Assembly (NCBI RefSeq): GCF_029504655.1
Contig: NZ_JAQFIL010000001.1
Coordinates: 7,536,001 to 7,600,000, forward strand
Source of the DNA: Catalinimonas alkaloidigena
GTDB taxonomy: Bacteria; Bacteroidota; Bacteroidia; Cytophagales; Cyclobacteriaceae
Reading direction: 5' to 3'
DNA: 64,000 bases
The notes beneath the pieces are model-generated. The model saw only the letters and a program-made list of their open reading frames with translations. It was not told where the DNA came from and searched no databases. Below, piece after piece: positions 45,201-53,617 of the stretch. Within the stretch, counting starts at the first letter, position 1; each line of letters begins with the position of its first letter. A program made the position numbers and the translations under genes.

Positions 45201-45300
45201 TTCCAAGATAGGTAAAGCCGATCACGCCAAAAATAATAATCACGATGGACATTACTGTGGCAAGTACCGGACGTTCAATACTGATGGATGAGAGGTTCAT
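42226..45300 (-). CDS. RND efflux pump permease (HAE1/AcrB type)
   Basis: 1024 residues with the AcrB arrangement of 12 membrane helices and two large periplasmic loops. It starts MNLSSISIERPVLATVMSIV. TM4 has GIVLATGLVVDDAIVVLENI with the proton-relay Asp pair. GNNKIPMVGVAVTPQPGAN and SGTSKDYQESSGSLYFAFGL belong to the porter regions, and the end has LRPILMTSLATILGALPIAL. The drug/substrate cannot be told from sequence; the family covers multidrug and bile-salt-like compounds rather than metals (no heavy-metal CusA signature seen). It lies 8 bp after the adaptor gene. Confidence 0.92.
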   Translation of the reverse strand: MNLSSISIERPVLATVMSIVIIIFGVIGFTYLGIREYPSVDPPIISVSTNYTGASADVIESQITEPLEEGINGISGIRSLSSISTDGRSTITVEFELGEDLEAAANDVRDRVSQARRNLPPDADPPIVTKADADATTILALTVQSDQRSLLELSDIATNTFKERLQTIPGISNIRIWGDKRYAMRLQMDPAKLEAYRLTPLDVRNAVQEQNVELPTGNIEGYRSYLTIRTMGRLVTEDDYNEMIIKEEDGAVIKFKDIGKAVLDAENQRTLLRGNNKIPMVGVAVTPQPGANYIAIADEFYKRVDQIEKELPDDLKLGYALDTTLTIRKAITEVEETILIAFGLVVIVIFMFLRDWRTTLIPAIAIPISLIGAFFIMYFADFSINILTLLGIVLATGLVVDDAIVVLENIYQKIESGISPKKAAHEGSAEIYFAIISTTVTLAAVFLPIIFLEGVTGRLFREFGVVVAGSVLISAFVSLTLTPMMSSRLLKKKERSNRFYKVTERFFEWMTNGYNMFLIRFMKHRWAAIVIVVLSLGGIIGLGAIIPSELAPLEDKSRLRLFSTAPEGTSFELMDNYVMELLNVADTLQEKQSLIAVTSPGFGSSNSVNSSFLRITLKPPSERARSQQEIAQQLSGIVGDMNFARTFVVQEQTIQVGRSSGLPVQYVIQAPNLERLKEVLPDFVDEASQHPDFAVVDLDLKFNKPELAVTIDRERARALGVSVRDIAETIQLFFSGQRFDYFVMNGKQYQIIGEASRSNRDEPLDLSSISVSNDRGELITLNNLVNMETQSTSPQLYRYNRYVAATVSASPADGVTLGQGIAAMDEIADEVLDDSFSTALSGTSKDYQESSGSLYFAFGLALVLIYLVLAAQFESFIDPLIIMFTVPLALTGALLTLWLFGHTLNIFSQIGIIVLIGIVTKNGILIVEFANQRKEEGLNKFDAVIEAATIRLRPILMTSLATILGALPIALALGAASTSRIPMGMAIIGGLLFSLILTLVVIPVIYSFMSGKAPSKAKIETSHK

Positions 45301-45308
45301 AGTGTAGG

Positions 45309-46424
45309 TTATAGGGATATATTGGGTTCATCAACGTTCAGCTCTGAGGCCTCATCTCTCAGGGTTTTAATCTCAAGCGACCTGCCGTCCTGGATGGACA
45401 TGAGGCCGGTGAGCACGAGGGTGTCACTCGGAGTCAAACCCTCAATAATCTGCACCATATTTTCATTGCGTATGCCGGTCTTGATTCTCTTGGAGGCTGC
45501 TTTGCCATTTTTACTGATGAAAACTTTCTGTCCTTCCAGTTCGGTGAGTATGGCTTCGGAGGGTACCAGGATGGCATCTTCAAAAGTTTTGAGGATAATT
45601 TCTATACGGGCAAAAGCTCCCGGCCTGAGGGCATTATCAGGGTTACTGCTTCTTGCTCTCACTCTTACAGTTCTTGTATTGATATCAATTTTTGAGTCTA
45701 TGGCATATACTTTAGCCTGGTAAGTCTCATTGGTATTAGTAACACTAAAGTTGACTACTGTGCCTTCTTTAATCTCACTGATGTAGCGCTCCGGCACTGA
45801 GAACTCTACTTTGATAGGGTCAATCTGCTGCATAGAAGCGATGAGCGTAGTGGGTGAGACGTACCCCCCTTCACTCACATTTCGCAGGCTGACCACCCCA
45901 CTAAAGGGCGATACGATATTGGTTTTGCGAATCTGCGTTTCTAGCAGGTCGATCTCAGCCTCTATGGTATTGAGCTGGTTGAGCGTGACATCATATTCTC
46001 CCTGGCTGATCGCTTCTATGTCCAGTAGTTTTTGCTGACGGGCTTCTTCACTTTGCGCCAGCTTTTCCTGCACTTTCAGTTTTTTGAGCTGCGCATTCAG
46101 CTCACTGTTATCAATCCTGGCGAGAAGCTGTCCTTTGGATACCCGACTGCCTTCCTCAAAGTAAATACCTACGATGCGGCCGGAGGTTTCAGGCCTTAGC
46201 TCTACTTCTTCATTGGGCAGCAGGGTTCCGGTGGCATAAATCTTATCGTCAATCTCAGAAGTCTTGATTACCATTCCTTCCACGGGCATTGCCGCATTGG
46301 CAGTTGAGTTCGGACTTTCACTACTTTTCTTCTCTGCTTTGGAGCAGGCCTGAAGGAGTACAGCCAGCAGCAAAAGCACATAGGTAAAAGAGCTTCTTTG
46401 TATCAAGAAAGGCTTTCGTTTCAT
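45309..46424 (-). CDS. RND periplasmic adaptor lipoprotein (HlyD/MFP family)
   Basis: 371 residues. The signal peptide ends in the lipobox LLLLAVLLQACS. The lipoyl/barrel-sandwich halves are VELRPETSGRIVGIYFEEGS and NIVSPFSGVVSLRNVSEGGY, on either side of a coiled-coil hairpin (LNAQLKKLKVQEKLAQSEEA). The beta barrel has VKVEFSVPERYISE-like text at PIKVEFSVPERYISEIKEG. It connects the inner-membrane pump to TolC. It is the first gene of the operon; an 18-bp palindrome lies 44 bp upstream of its start. Confidence 0.92.
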   Translation of the reverse strand: MKRKPFLIQRSSFTYVLLLLAVLLQACSKAEKKSSESPNSTANAAMPVEGMVIKTSEIDDKIYATGTLLPNEEVELRPETSGRIVGIYFEEGSRVSKGQLLARIDNSELNAQLKKLKVQEKLAQSEEARQQKLLDIEAISQGEYDVTLNQLNTIEAEIDLLETQIRKTNIVSPFSGVVSLRNVSEGGYVSPTTLIASMQQIDPIKVEFSVPERYISEIKEGTVVNFSVTNTNETYQAKVYAIDSKIDINTRTVRVRARSSNPDNALRPGAFARIEIILKTFEDAILVPSEAILTELEGQKVFISKNGKAASKRIKTGIRNENMVQIIEGLTPSDTLVLTGLMSIQDGRSLEIKTLRDEASELNVDEPNISL

Positions 46425-46467
46425 GTTAATTTCTTATTCAAGTGGGCGTATTTACTAGTCACGTTCA

Positions 46468-46485
46468 ACAACTACAATTAGTTGT
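46468..46485. promoter_or_regulatory. Palindrome upstream of the efflux operon, possible operator
   Basis: ACAACTACAATTAGTTGT has 7-bp arms (ACAACTA/TAGTTGT) around CAAT, 44-61 bp before the adaptor ATG. Efflux operons are commonly controlled by a repressor at such sites, but no regulator gene is adjacent. No exact -7 consensus was found nearby. Confidence 0.3.
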
Positions 46486-46608
46486 ATGCACGTCAGAATT
46501 CTCTGCTTACTAAAGTTGATGTATGCTCTGTTAAGAATAACCGAATCCCTTTTTGTATAGTATAAACGTTTGTGAAAAACATATACTCGGGCTTCCCGGT
46601 AGTGATGT

Positions 46609-47400
46609 TTACACATTCGTGTATCCTCTTTGTATGAACCCTATGGCCAGTTTGTTGAAAATATCCGGTTTTTCAATATTGCAGACATGTCCGCAATCAT
46701 CTACTACCTGTAAGATCGCAGAGCTATGCTCTTTTACGATTTTTTTTACCGGCGGTAAAAACATATAGTCTCTTTCTCCCATGATATAAAGCGTTGGCAC
46801 CGCAATTTCTTTCTCTTTAAAGTATTTTAAAAGCGGGTTGACTTCATGGGTAAGTTTAAACCACCTCAGAAACTCTTTTTTGTACAGCTTCTTGGCCTCT
46901 CCTATAAATAAATTACGTGAAGAAGCATCTCTGGGGTTAGGCATGATGACAAAAGCAAACAGACGATAAAGCCACATATAGGGCACAAAGCGCTTGAAGG
47001 TATGACCTAAGAATACCAGCAGGCGTGATCGTAAGTTCAGGCGGGTAACGGCCCCACACAGGATCATGGACTTCATATACTGAGGGGCAATTTCCCCCAA
47101 AGTACGGATGATAATCGTACCCATAGATACTCCGATATAATGTGCTTTCTCTATTCCCAGATGAGTTATTACTTCCAGCAAATCAGTAGTTACGTCCTTG
47201 AAAGTGTAATTATGCTTTACATATCCCTCCAGTAAATCTTTGGAACGTCCATGCCCCCGTAAGTCTACCAGCAGTACGTTGAAGTGTTTACGAAACAAAC
47301 GAAGCTGACGATACCATATAGAAGAGCTACCCCCTGCCCCGTGTACAAACACAACCCACTCTCTGTCTTTTCCCTGCTGATAATCTTTGAAGTATAACAT
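46609..47400 (-). CDS. Alpha/beta hydrolase
   Basis: 263 residues, AB hydrolase 1 family. WVVFVHGAGGSSSIWYRQLR holds the oxyanion-hole HG, VDLRGHGRSKDLLEGY is the next conserved stretch, and AHYIGVSMGTIIIRT the nucleophile elbow with Ser92. GERDYMFLPP supplies the Asp and DDCGHVCNIEKPD the His of the triad. All catalytic residues are present. A cap region of about 80 residues follows the elbow. No signal peptide, so cytoplasmic. Substrate unknown; esterase or C-C hydrolase are possible. It stands alone, 208 bp before the efflux adaptor gene. Confidence 0.87.
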   Translation of the reverse strand: MLYFKDYQQGKDREWVVFVHGAGGSSSIWYRQLRLFRKHFNVLLVDLRGHGRSKDLLEGYVKHNYTFKDVTTDLLEVITHLGIEKAHYIGVSMGTIIIRTLGEIAPQYMKSMILCGAVTRLNLRSRLLVFLGHTFKRFVPYMWLYRLFAFVIMPNPRDASSRNLFIGEAKKLYKKEFLRWFKLTHEVNPLLKYFKEKEIAVPTLYIMGERDYMFLPPVKKIVKEHSSAILQVVDDCGHVCNIEKPDIFNKLAIGFIQRGYTNV

Positions 47401-47573
47401 TGAATAAATGCTAAAAGAAGCGGCAAAATATTTTATCCGTTACTATGCAACCCAAATTTCTTATCAGAGTTTCAAGAAAAGTAGATATTCGTTAGATAAT
47501 CGCGCAATGTAGAACTTCGCATAAATATATTAATCAGTTTACCATAGTCTGTTTTGATATTTTATACTAAAGG

Positions 47574-48131
47574 CTATAATAAATCTACCAATCTAAGATA
47601 GTCTACCATTGACTTACGAAAGGCTTCCCTTTCGTCTCGGCGGCGCATAAAAGGTATTTGCTGATCATCATTGAGTATGTACAGAGCTCTCTGGTCCTGA
47701 ATACTTCGGTAAAGCTGTACTGCCAGTTGAAAATGCTCAGCTTTATTGCCGTTTGAAAACTGGTAGGTGCCATTCTCTTGTGCTACTGTATCCTGCCACA
47801 TGATTTTTATTGTATCCAATGATTGCAGGAAGGCATTAGGCTCGGTCAGTACATAAGCCTCATCATACCTCCAGTTAACGACAATAGAAAGGTTAAGTAT
47901 AGGTCTGTCCTCTGCTTCTACCTGCTCTTTGAAACGGTACACATCCAGTTTGGTGTCACCCATCACGGCCTTGTCGTATTGTATCGACCTTACATTTTTG
48001 AAAAACAGTTCGGAAGCATCTGATGTAGTAAACTTTGCTGATTTTTCATCTACTTCTTTGTACTTGCTGCCATTGCAGGCCATAATGATGAAACACAGCA
48101 TAAGGGTGTATAAATTCAGGAAATGACGCAT
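47574..48131 (-). CDS. Hypothetical lipoprotein
   Basis: 185 residues from the ATG at 48131, which gives a compact lipoprotein signal ending in the lipobox FIIMACNGS. An in-frame ATG at 48176 adds 15 residues and lies 5 bp after the methyltransferase stop, so it cannot be excluded. The mature protein is polar and beta-rich (PILNLSIVVNWRYDEAYVLT), ends in a charged helix (FMRRRDEREAFRKSMVDYLR) and shows no enzyme motif. No family recognised. Co-transcription with the upstream methyltransferase gene is likely. Confidence 0.65.
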   Translation of the reverse strand: MRHFLNLYTLMLCFIIMACNGSKYKEVDEKSAKFTTSDASELFFKNVRSIQYDKAVMGDTKLDVYRFKEQVEAEDRPILNLSIVVNWRYDEAYVLTEPNAFLQSLDTIKIMWQDTVAQENGTYQFSNGNKAEHFQLAVQLYRSIQDQRALYILNDDQQIPFMRRRDEREAFRKSMVDYLRLVDLL

Positions 48132-48181
48132 AGCTAAAGCATAACTTTGGATGGTGGAGCTTTGTTTATGCCCCATGTGCT

Positions 48182-48808
48182 TTAGGGTTTAGCGGTTTTT
48201 TGAAGCAAAATCACTCCCATACTCCGGGCATTGTGCACGACTACATATTTGAGAGGCTCTACCAGTTGATAAGCATGTTGCTCACACAGATCTTCCAGCA
48301 TATCCACTTGTAGCAGGTAGCGTTCACTACCGTCGGGCAGAAGGTAGCGCCCATTATCTCCAAGCGTTTTAACCTCCTGTCCTATCCCGGCCAGCATAGC
48401 GGTTCGTATGAATAGCAAGCCTCCCGGCCGCAACAGGCGAGTGAGTTCGGCAAACATTTTACTGAAGTGGATATGGTTATGAGCGAAATGTAGTACCGCA
48501 CTGCTGATGATACCATCAAAGCTTTCAGGGGGTAAAGAAATATCCGCTACATCATCTTCAATAAACTTCTCAGGATCAAAGTCGGGGTGCAGGGAGCGAC
48601 CGTACATCCTGAGCATACGCAGGGCAGCAGTATCCTGGTCTACGCCCCACACATCATAGCCCTGCCGAATAAAGTAGACGAGATTACGGCCCTCCCCACA
48701 GCCTGCATCCAGCAGGCGCATATCAGGGGTGAAATGTCCTTTTAGAATATGGTCAAGTAAATAGATATCGATATTGCCAAGAAGTTGGTTAAGGCCCTGG
48801 GGGAACAT
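48182..48808 (-). CDS. Class I SAM-dependent methyltransferase
   Basis: 208 residues. MRLLDAGCGEGRNLVYFIRQ is motif I, DVWGVDQDTAALRML the acidic ribose-binding strand, and FDGIISSAVLHFAHNHIHF with LLRPGGLLFIRTAM the later motifs. The layout resembles TehB-type small-molecule methyltransferases. The Cys-free active region gives no hint of substrate. It starts the short leftward pair with the lipoprotein at 47574, and is divergent from the VOC gene across 130 bp. Confidence 0.83.
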   Translation of the reverse strand: MFPQGLNQLLGNIDIYLLDHILKGHFTPDMRLLDAGCGEGRNLVYFIRQGYDVWGVDQDTAALRMLRMYGRSLHPDFDPEKFIEDDVADISLPPESFDGIISSAVLHFAHNHIHFSKMFAELTRLLRPGGLLFIRTAMLAGIGQEVKTLGDNGRYLLPDGSERYLLQVDMLEDLCEQHAYQLVEPLKYVVVHNARSMGVILLQKTAKP

Positions 48809-48938
48809 AAGGAGAATGATTAAATGGCTAAATAATTATACCGGAAAATTGTACACATACTACGAGGATAAAATTAAGAAACTGTTTTGAAAGAGACAGC
48901 AGAAGGTTTTAGCTTTAGGGCAAAATAAACGACTTACC

Positions 48939-49364
48939 ATGAAGATCAATATACCTCCTTTTCACCTGGCTTTTCCGGTATCGGATTTAGCTGCCACAAG
49001 AAAGTTTTATGAAAAAACGCTGGGCTGTAGTGTGGGCAGAACAGCCGAGCGCTGGATAGACTTTGACTTCTTCGGTCACCAACTTTCCGCTCACCTTCGT
49101 CCGGAAGAAGTAGCCCAGGCCAGAACCAATGAAGTGGATGGCGATAATGTGCCGGTGCGTCACTTCGGAGTTATTTTGGCGTGGGAACAATGGCATGAAC
49201 TCTCTGAGCGACTCAAAGAAATGGGGATTCAATTTATTATAGAACCGCATATCCGTTTTAAAGGAGAAGTAGGTGAGCAGGCTACCATGTTTTTGCTGGA
49301 CCCCAGCGGCAATGCGCTTGAGTTCAAGTCTTTCAAAGATATGAAACAGATATTCGCGAGCTAG
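48939..49364 (+). CDS. VOC-family (glyoxalase/dioxygenase-fold) protein
   Basis: 141 residues, two beta-alpha-beta-beta-beta modules. [20 protein letters not shown] starts the first with a conserved His in the metal position, and [20 protein letters not shown] the second. [16 protein letters not shown] gives the closing conserved D-P-x-G-N and Glu. His and Glu metal ligands are in place, so a metal-dependent enzyme is plausible; some relatives are annotated as glyoxalase or fosfomycin-type proteins. The reaction is not assignable. The inverted-repeat element begins 10 bp after the stop. Confidence 0.83.
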   Translation: MKINIPPFHLAFPVSDLAATRKFYEKTLGCSVGRTAERWIDFDFFGHQLSAHLRPEEVAQARTNEVDGDNVPVRHFGVILAWEQWHELSERLKEMGIQFIIEPHIRFKGEVGEQATMFLLDPSGNALEFKSFKDMKQIFAS

Positions 49365-49373
49365 CCCTTGCTG

Positions 49374-49442
49374 ATGAATAATGACGAATGTGGAATGATT
49401 AATAAGTAAAGCGTAGTGCATTAACCATCCATCATTATTCAT
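49374..49442. repeat. Intergenic inverted repeat, copy A (ATGAATAATGA arms)
   Basis: ATGAATAATGA (49374-49384) and TCATTATTCAT (49432-49442) are perfect 11-bp inverted arms around 47 bp. The whole stretch is AT-rich with further ATT/AAT-rich words. The same core recurs beyond the other end of the permease gene. Such ATGA-rich spacer sequences are seen in many Bacteroidota intergenic regions. Confidence 0.6.
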
Positions 49443-49447
49443 TATAG

Positions 49448-51835
49448 TCATTCATACCGCAGGCTATCCACCGGATTTTGTTTTGCGGCTTTAAAAGTCT
49501 GTCCGCTGATGGATAAAAATGCGATGAAAAGGATAATCAAAGTGGGCAGCACAAACCACCACCAACTGATATCAACCCGGTAAGCAAAACTTTGCAGCCA
49601 GTCGGTGATGAAGTAGTTGGCAATAGGCAGCGCGATGATGCAGGCAATCAGTATCAGTTTGATATAGTCTTTGGAAAGTAAAAACAAGATACTTCCCACT
49701 GTAGCTCCCAGTACTTTGCGGAGGCCGATTTCCTGCGTACGTTGGGCAGTACCGAAAGCAGATAAGCCAAGCAGGCCCAGACAAGATATCAGCACCGCCA
49801 GCGTGGCAAAACAAACGAATAATTTTCCGAAATGCTCTTCTGCTTTGTAAAGCGCGTCGTAAGCTTCATCCGCAAAAAAGTAGCTGAAAGGGATGTCTGC
49901 CAAATCAGCCCACTTATGTTCTAAATTCACAAGGGTTGATCGCAAACGTTCCGGTGAAAGTTGTACTGTCAGAAAAGTAAGGAAGCCGGGGCTATTGCGT
50001 AAAGTGAGCGGCTGAATTTCCTTCTGAAAAGAGTGAAAATGAAAATCATTTACCACACCAATGATTGTCCCTTCCTGCTCCCCCTGGCGGAATGATTTGC
50101 CTACCGCATCTGCCGGGTTGACATAGCCCAATATCTTCGCGGCTGACGCATTGATCATCATCGCCTGCTTAGAATTGGGTGCGGTTATATCTGAGAACGC
50201 CTGGCCGGCAATTACTTCTATTTGATATTGTTCTAAAAAGTCACGATCCACAAAGTAAGCATCCAGACGAAGTTCATATTCTTCATGATCTGCGTTTTCC
50301 AGGCTGGTGATGAGTTGATGATTAGCCCTTCCTGGTAAGCTTGAGGAAACTGTAGCGGATTCAATGCCGGGGATGCGCAACAACTCCTGTTTTATCGTCT
50401 CAATACGGTCCTTTACCTGCTCATCAAAATGAAAATCTATTACCAGCTTATGTCTTTTGTGAAACCCCAGTTCCTGGTTTTGCATAAAGTGTAGTTGGTG
50501 GTAAATGACCAGGGTGGCCATTATCAAAACAACTGAAACAAAAAACTGGCAGGTCACCAATGTTTTGCGAAGCAGGGTTCCCTGAGAACCGGAAACCAAT
50601 TTGCCTTTTAAACTGCTCAGTGGCTGAAAGCCGGAGAGAAAAAGCGCAGGATACAAACCGGAAAGCAGGCCGAGCACGAGAGCAAGTAAAAAAAGCAGGC
50701 CAAGGTAATTGATAGGCTCAAAAATACTGTTATTGATAATTTTACCGGATAGCTGATTAAAAATAGGAAGAAATATCATGCATAGCAGTAGGGAGAGAAA
50801 AAAAGCTGTCAGGCTCAGCAAAACAGCGTCGGTAAGAAACTGAGTGATCAGCTCTTTTCGGCTGGCACCCAACACTTTTCGTACTCCCACTTCCCGGCTA
50901 CGTTGCATGGAAACAGCCGTGGAGAGATTGACAAAATTGAAAGAAGCAATAAACAACACAAATAACGCTACCAAAGTGAAAGTATACAGATTTTTTTTGT
51001 TCCCACTTACTGAACTTCCCGCTCTATGTCCTCTGGGTTTAGCCTGCAGATAAACACTTTTGAGTGGCTCCAGAGAAAGTGAGTAGCCGATCTGATCTTG
51101 CGGCATATGTTCTCCTACAAAGGAGGGAAGTTTTTCGGCCAGGTGAGCAGGAGCATAATCATTCGCTAACAACAGGTAGGTGTAGAAGCCAAACCTTTTC
51201 CAGTTATCTGCCATAGAAGGGTTCCATTCCTGCAAGAGCGTAGACATGGAAACCAGCATATCTACCCGAAAATGAGAGTTGGCAGGTATATCCTGCATCA
51301 CTCCTGTGACAGTAGCAGCGTGTTTCCCATCTATGAGCAGCGTTTTACCCAGACAATCGTTAGAGCCAAAATACTTATGAGCGGTAGTTTCAGTCAGAAC
51401 GATGGTAAAGGGAGCATTCAGCGCTTGTTGAGGATTACCGATGAGAAAGGGAAAGGTAAAGACCGAAAACAAAGAAGAGTCAGCATAAGCTACTTTTTCT
51501 TCACTAAAATTGTGCTGCCTTTGCTGGACAAGCAGGTAGTCCAGCAGAAGTCTTGTGGCAGACTCCACTTCAGGAAAGGTCTCTTCTAAAGCTGGTGCCA
51601 TAGGGGCGGAGGTACTCTGATAGTCTATGCCTTTGGAAGTTTTTACATCAGTGACCAGGCGGTAAATACGGTCAGCTTTTGCATGATAACTATCATAACT
51701 CAACTCAAACTGTACATAGGTCCATGCAAAATAGCATACACTCAAACCTATAGACAGCCCCAGCAGATTGATGAGCGTAAAAGCTTTGTGCTTTCGGAAG
51801 TTGCGGAGGGCGAGATGGAGGTAGTTCTTTATCAT
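49448..51835 (-). CDS. MacB/FtsX-type ABC transporter permease
   Basis: 795 residues in the duplicated form frequent in Bacteroidota. The N-terminal half begins HLALRNFRKHKAFTLINLLG (TM1), with a periplasmic MacB-like core domain (about 50-275) and an FtsX triple of helices (SFNFVNLSTAVSMQRSREVG, VRKVLGA). The second half repeats the order: QELLRIPGIESATVSSSLPG lies in the second periplasmic domain, and LISCLGLLGLSAFGTAQRTQ with EIGLRKVLGATVGSI ends it. Such proteins move no bulk substrate; they transmit force or handle lipoproteins and peptides with a separate ATPase. No ATPase is adjacent. Both flanks carry related inverted repeats. Confidence 0.9.
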   Translation of the reverse strand: MIKNYLHLALRNFRKHKAFTLINLLGLSIGLSVCYFAWTYVQFELSYDSYHAKADRIYRLVTDVKTSKGIDYQSTSAPMAPALEETFPEVESATRLLLDYLLVQQRQHNFSEEKVAYADSSLFSVFTFPFLIGNPQQALNAPFTIVLTETTAHKYFGSNDCLGKTLLIDGKHAATVTGVMQDIPANSHFRVDMLVSMSTLLQEWNPSMADNWKRFGFYTYLLLANDYAPAHLAEKLPSFVGEHMPQDQIGYSLSLEPLKSVYLQAKPRGHRAGSSVSGNKKNLYTFTLVALFVLFIASFNFVNLSTAVSMQRSREVGVRKVLGASRKELITQFLTDAVLLSLTAFFLSLLLCMIFLPIFNQLSGKIINNSIFEPINYLGLLFLLALVLGLLSGLYPALFLSGFQPLSSLKGKLVSGSQGTLLRKTLVTCQFFVSVVLIMATLVIYHQLHFMQNQELGFHKRHKLVIDFHFDEQVKDRIETIKQELLRIPGIESATVSSSLPGRANHQLITSLENADHEEYELRLDAYFVDRDFLEQYQIEVIAGQAFSDITAPNSKQAMMINASAAKILGYVNPADAVGKSFRQGEQEGTIIGVVNDFHFHSFQKEIQPLTLRNSPGFLTFLTVQLSPERLRSTLVNLEHKWADLADIPFSYFFADEAYDALYKAEEHFGKLFVCFATLAVLISCLGLLGLSAFGTAQRTQEIGLRKVLGATVGSILFLLSKDYIKLILIACIIALPIANYFITDWLQSFAYRVDISWWWFVLPTLIILFIAFLSISGQTFKAAKQNPVDSLRYE

Positions 51836-51843
51836 AATGATGA

Positions 51844-51888
51844 ATGAATAATGACTGATGACGACAGCTTTTCACCCCTCATTATTCA
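51844..51888. repeat. Intergenic inverted repeat, copy B (TGAATAATGA arms)
   Basis: ATGAATAATGA (51844-51854) and TCATTATTCA (51879-51888) form a 10-bp inverted pair with a 24-bp centre. The left arm is identical to that of copy A at 49374. It lies just upstream of the permease start. Confidence 0.6.
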
Positions 51889-51958
51889 ATAATCATTCGT
51901 AATTACCGAGCATTTTGCAGGGAAACTACCATATTTTGCAGTCAATGGTAGAAGTATT

Positions 51959-52564
51959 TCACATCGCCTGTATAATCTCTTTCTTGGAAAGCTGAATACT
52001 CCACATGCCCATAAAGTCAGTATTCCGTAAAGTATCTTCACTGCCGGGAAGTTTTTTTCTGAGTCCTGGGTTTAGCATCATTGGCTTGGTGTATAAGTAA
52101 GCCTCTTCATTGATCTTCTGCACATTGTCATTCACTGGTAAGTCATTCTCCACATTATACCAGTAAGCCTCCCAGAGTTGCTGTTCCATTTCGCTCAGTT
52201 GAAGCTGTTCCGCATCGGCAGGTACCCAGTGAATTTCCGCATTATGAGCTTTTGCCAGGGAATCTATTGTTACCAATGTGCGCTCATTTACGAAGCTATC
52301 GAGACCTTCAGATGCTCCTGCTTCCGACTGATAAAGCTTGACAGCAAGCTCCTGGGCCTGCACGGCTATATCATTACCCTGCTTATAAGCTCCTTCCACA
52401 ATCTCTGCCGGGAGGATACGCTTGATTTCCCGCTGTTCCATTTCTTTGTTGATGGCCTCCTGGTCAAGTTGTTTTCTGCTCGCACTATCGCATCCCAAAA
52501 TACTACCCATCATTATTACCGGAAGAAGGATTTTATTTAAATGCTGCATTTTTAGAGTAATCAT
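51959..52564 (-). CDS. Tll0287-like (DUF3365) lipoprotein lacking a haem motif
   Basis: 201 residues. The lipobox is MMGSILGCDS. ILPAEIVEGAYKQGNDIAVQ and INEEAYLYTKPMMLN with MGMWSIQLSKKEI at the end follow the outline of Tll0287-like sensor domains. Members of that group often carry a CxxCH haem site. Here the segment between KKLPGSEDT and the end has no Cys or His, so haem binding by that route is unlikely. The ATG at 52549 would also serve as the start. It lies 7 bp after selD, in the same operon, which hints at a redox or sensor role near selenium metabolism; that is a guess. Confidence 0.65.
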   Translation of the reverse strand: MITLKMQHLNKILLPVIMMGSILGCDSASRKQLDQEAINKEMEQREIKRILPAEIVEGAYKQGNDIAVQAQELAVKLYQSEAGASEGLDSFVNERTLVTIDSLAKAHNAEIHWVPADAEQLQLSEMEQQLWEAYWYNVENDLPVNDNVQKINEEAYLYTKPMMLNPGLRKKLPGSEDTLRNTDFMGMWSIQLSKKEIIQAM

Positions 52565-52571
52565 TTAAAGG

Positions 52572-53615
52572 CTAGCTTACTGTGATGAGCATACCTCTCT
52601 GTTCTACCGTTTCCCCAAACGCCTGAAGCTGCAAACCAAGCTTTTGAGCAAACTGGACGAAATTATCTTCCTGTTCGGCTTCTACAGCGACTAATAAACC
52701 ACCGCTGGTCTGGGGGTCACAAAGTAAAGCTTTTTGCCCCTCAGTAAGTGGACTGATCTTATGACCGTAACTGTCGAAGTTGCGTTGTGTCCCGCCGGGC
52801 ATGCTCTTCTGCGCGATGTACTGGTCTATTACCTCAAAGCGGGGTACACGTTGGCTTTCCACTAGGGCGCTTACTCCGCTGCCTTCGCAAATTTCGCTAA
52901 GGTGGCCCAGCAGCCCAAATCCGGTAACATCGGTCATGGCTTTGACATAGGAAAGTGTAGCAAACTGTTCCCCGGCATTATTGAGGGTAAGCATGCTGTT
53001 TCTGGCCAATGCCAGGTCTGCTTCTTTTACCAATCCCTTCTTCTGGGCGGTCGTCAGAATACCCACGCCCAGTGGCTTAGTCAGGAATAGCTTACAGCCC
53101 GGTGTAGCACTGTCATTCTTTTTCAGGTTTTCAATCCTGATCCTGCCGGTGACGGCCAGCCCAAAAATAGGTTCGGGAGAGTCAATGCTATGGCCGCCCG
53201 CCAGCATAATACCCGCTTTGGCGCAGGCATGGCGGCTACCTTCCAGCACCTGCTGGGCCACCGCTGCCGGGATGGTATTGACAGGCCAGCCCAATATCGC
53301 AATGGCCATGATGGGGGCACCCCCCATCGCATATATATCGCTGATCGCATTAACAGAAGCAATCTGTCCGAAGTCAAAAGCATCATCTACGATGGGCATA
53401 AAAAAGTCCGTGGTGCTGATGACTGCCTCGCCATTGCCCATATCATATACTGCCGCATCATCTTTGGTGCTATTGCCTACCAGTAATCTAGGGTCAGGAG
53501 CCTGATGCAGTTGGGACACCAGCATACTTTCCAGAATTTTTGGCGATATTTTGCAGCCACATCCTGCTCCGTGACTATACTGGGTAAGTTTTATTTGCGC
53601 GGAAGCTTGCTCCAT
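52572..53615 (-). CDS. selD: Selenide, water dikinase (selenophosphate synthetase)
   Basis: 347 residues, usual length. [20 protein letters not shown] holds the catalytic Cys19 and Lys22 (C17/K20 in E. coli). [20 protein letters not shown] with [18 protein letters not shown] binds ATP and Mg, and [20 protein letters not shown] and [11 protein letters not shown] are typical. It makes selenophosphate from selenide and ATP. It is a Cys, not a selenocysteine, form. It lies 2 bp after selU, and no selA/selB is seen in the window. The immediate role is therefore supplying selenium for tRNA 2-selenouridine. Confidence 0.96.
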   Translation of the reverse strand: MEQASAQIKLTQYSHGAGCGCKISPKILESMLVSQLHQAPDPRLLVGNSTKDDAAVYDMGNGEAVISTTDFFMPIVDDAFDFGQIASVNAISDIYAMGGAPIMAIAILGWPVNTIPAAVAQQVLEGSRHACAKAGIMLAGGHSIDSPEPIFGLAVTGRIRIENLKKNDSATPGCKLFLTKPLGVGILTTAQKKGLVKEADLALARNSMLTLNNAGEQFATLSYVKAMTDVTGFGLLGHLSEICEGSGVSALVESQRVPRFEVIDQYIAQKSMPGGTQRNFDSYGHKISPLTEGQKALLCDPQTSGGLLVAVEAEQEDNFVQFAQKLGLQLQAFGETVEQRGMLITVS

Positions 53616-53617
53616 AG

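Noticed and set aside
48987..49451. Open frame of 154 codons on the minus strand opposite the VOC gene
   Set aside because: Mostly antisense to the VOC gene, and its first codons fall in the ATGA-rich repeat, a known source of false hypothetical proteins.
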